Both the position numbers and the translations under genes were made by a program. Below are positions 62,769-64,000 of a stretch of DNA of 64,000 nt, in pieces. The stretch spans positions 2,728,001 to 2,792,000 of the forward strand of contig CAKKNE010000003.1 of the NCBI GenBank assembly GCA_918797485.1, read 5' to 3'. The number at the start of each line of letters is the position of its first letter. Position 1 is the first letter of the stretch. Under the pieces are notes generated by a model. The model saw nothing but the letters and a program-made list of their open reading frames with translations, was not told the origin of the DNA and ran no database searches. Source of the stretch: Pelagomonas calceolata (lineage: Eukaryota > Sar > Pelagophyceae > Pelagomonadales > Pelagomonadaceae).

Positions 62769-63353
62769 TCAGTAGAAGATACCTTTGCCCCCCGCGATGA
62801 CGAGCACGGTCATGAGGCCGAAAATACCGAGGTAGAGGTTGCCGCCCCCTTGGTAATCGGCCGACATAGGATCACTTTTCCTCATGTCGGCGACGAGCTT
62901 GTTCCGCACCTCGTCGGACAGCTCGTTGAGCTCGTTGAAGGCCTGGACGGCTGCGATGATGTCGAGGTTGTCCCTCGAAAAACCGCCGGCCTTCTCGGCC
63001 GTCGCCAGCGCGATCTGGATCTGCTCCTTGTTGCGGGCTTTCGTGGCCGCCCGGAGCGCTTCCGTGATCTTCTTGCGGTTCTCGATCTCGCGCTGCGTCT
63101 TCTCCTCCGGCGTGAGCTCCTTCGCCTCGACGACGGGCTCGGCGACGGCGACGGGCGCCGGCGGCGGCGGCGCCGGCGCGGGCGGCATCGCCTCGGCGGC
63201 GAGCGCGTCCGCTTCCGCTCGCAAGGCGGCGGCCTGCTCAAGGAGGGCCGTCGCCTCGTCGACGGCGCGCAGCTTGTGCTGCGCTATCCTGGTGACGGGC
63301 GGCACCAAGGCCGTGCCGGTTGCGAGGAGTGCGGTGATTGCGAGACGAGCCAT
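62769..63353 (-). CDS. plastid membrane protein with one C-terminal transmembrane helix
   Basis: 194 residues from ATG 63353 (MARLAITALLATGTALVPPV), chosen because this start gives a signal plus transit region (TGTALVPPVTR); the open frame reaches 77 codons further up without conserved content. A helical Ala/Glu segment (DEATALLEQAAALRAEADAL) and Pro-rich spacer precede a Lys/Glu helix (EEKTQREIENRKKITEALRAATK). The single helix near the C-terminus is NLYLGIFGLMTVLVIAGGKG. The layout resembles small thylakoid-membrane proteins; the family is unknown. Confidence 0.72.
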   Translation of the reverse strand: MARLAITALLATGTALVPPVTRIAQHKLRAVDEATALLEQAAALRAEADALAAEAMPPAPAPPPPAPVAVAEPVVEAKELTPEEKTQREIENRKKITEALRAATKARNKEQIQIALATAEKAGGFSRDNLDIIAAVQAFNELNELSDEVRNKLVADMRKSDPMSADYQGGGNLYLGIFGLMTVLVIAGGKGIFY

Positions 63354-63769
63354 TGTTGCGTTCTTCGACAGCGTTTTGCGGTGCTGCTTCGACAGCGTTT
63401 TGTGGTGCGCGACGGCTTGTGACGGCTGAGTGGCGCTGCTGAGTGGTTTTGTTGCAACAAAAGTGTTGTTGCGACTGCGGTCTTCGACGACTGTTCGTGT
63501 TCTTGCAAAGAGATACTCGCGGAAGACTCCAACGATGTCTGTCTGCGCGAATTTATGCGACGGCGGCTGTGCCACTGCCAGCACGAGCTATCAACAAAGC
63601 TGACGGGGTGCGCGGATCCAACCTGAGGCGCACCGCTCCGGGTACAGGCGCGAGCCCAAGCTTCGGAACAAGACTGCTCTCGAGTAAAAAAACACAACAA
63701 GGGACGCTGCCCGTACGCGGCCCGCGCCCGAACGGCCCGCAAGCAAGACAAAGTAAAACACACTTCCCC
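63354..63769. other. intergenic space near the right edge
   Basis: 416 bp with no gene and no clear palindrome. It includes a short A-rich tract at about 63687. Confidence 0.45.
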
Positions 63770-64000
63770 TTAGAGATACACCGTCTGCACGCGCCGCTTC
63801 GGCCTAAATATTCGATCGGCGGCGACCATGGCCGGCGGCAAGGCGGCCGGCGTCACGGTCTCGGAGCGCGCGCCACCATCAGTAATAGTCCACGAGTCGA
63901 CGGAGCCGCGCGTCTTTAATGAGCCACGGGTAGAAGCGCGAGAAAACGTCGGATACAACTCGTTTTCTGCCGGCTCGGCGCTTTCCTCGACGAAGACGCC
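63770..64000 (-). CDS. edge of another minus-strand gene (C-terminus, uncertain frame)
   Basis: An open minus-strand frame runs from the window edge to a stop at 63770 (tail ...ADRIFRPKRRVQTVYL). A second frame ends with a compact FSRFYPWLIKDARLRRLVDYY and a stop near 63877. Either could be the true C-terminus; both start outside the window. No family is assigned. Confidence 0.4.
   Translation of the reverse strand, partial: GVFVEESAEPAENELYPTFSRASTRGSLKTRGSVDSWTITDGGARSETVTPAALPPAMVAADRIFRPKRRVQTVYL

Noticed and set aside
1-64000. tRNA, rRNA, CRISPR arrays, bacterial operons, or intact autonomous transposons and viruses
   Set aside because: I saw no B-box-like tRNA signature, rRNA block, regular spacer repeat, transposase, reverse transcriptase or capsid frame. 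A covariance-model scan would be needed to exclude small RNAs.

Overview
The window is nuclear DNA of a GC-rich, gene-dense photosynthetic stramenopile (heterokont alga), most likely a pelagophyte close to Aureococcus/Pelagomonas. Evidence: a fucoxanthin-chlorophyll light-harvesting protein; several precursors whose signal peptide ends in an A-x-A^F-V-A-P type (ASAFAP-like) plastid-targeting motif; a front-end fatty-acid desaturase; MYND/TPR and ankyrin families; short transposon-like introns (introner elements); and a probable selenocysteine peroxiredoxin. The species cannot be fixed from sequence alone. There are no operons, ribosome binding sites or bacterial features.

Layout. 0-3 kb: a partial EF-hand/IQ-repeat protein and an unknown membrane protein, both on the minus strand. 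3-13 kb: saccharopine-dehydrogenase-like oxidoreductase, UBA/AGC-type kinase, RecQ helicase, Rab GTPase, a small mitochondrial-type protein and a lipocalin-like (DUF3598-like) protein. 13-21 kb: RING protein, NOM1/SGD1 ribosome-biogenesis factor, amino-acid transporter, proline-rich protein, hotdog thioesterase and a coiled-coil plastid-type protein. 21-30 kb: two-domain glycosyltransferase, FAD oxidoreductase, CbbY phosphatase, peroxiredoxin with in-frame TGA, front-end desaturase. 30-41 kb: FIST protein, membrane protein, acidic and small unknowns, PUB-WD40-PFU protein, two-pore-type K+ channel, membrane-anchored alpha-kinase. 41-53 kb: PX-PH phospholipase D, secreted protein, ubiquitin-like/zinc-ribbon protein, WW-domain protein, thylakoid-lumen protein, light-harvesting protein, ankyrin protein, PX protein. 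53.8-55.9 kb is a gene-poor island. 56-64 kb: ChaC-like enzyme, basic protein, MYND-RINGv-TPR protein, rhomboid-like protein, 2-oxoglutarate oxygenase, a haloperoxidase C-terminal piece, a plastid membrane protein and the edge of another gene.

Organisation. Genes are mostly intronless and tightly packed, with convergent gaps as short as 5-30 bp. Eight short introns (58-120 bp) look like one introner superfamily. They have terminal inverted repeats ending CACAG (which becomes the 3' splice site) and about 8-bp target duplications whose first two bases, GT or GC, serve as the 5' splice site, so splicing restores the old coding sequence. Separately, about 19 copies of a 19-26 bp imperfect palindrome (GCTAGTGT-CTTAY-...-CGCTAGC) lie in the 5' intergenic spaces, usually 60-350 bp from a start codon. 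I saw none in coding sequence and none in convergent 3' gaps. This looks like an undescribed promoter-associated element and is the strongest novel signal here.

Biology. Plastid and redox genes are well represented (light harvesting, CbbY, peroxiredoxin, FIST, lumen proteins), alongside Ca2+/K+ signalling, ubiquitin-linked and membrane-lipid genes. The divergent CbbY and peroxiredoxin genes share one intergenic region containing one copy of the palindrome.
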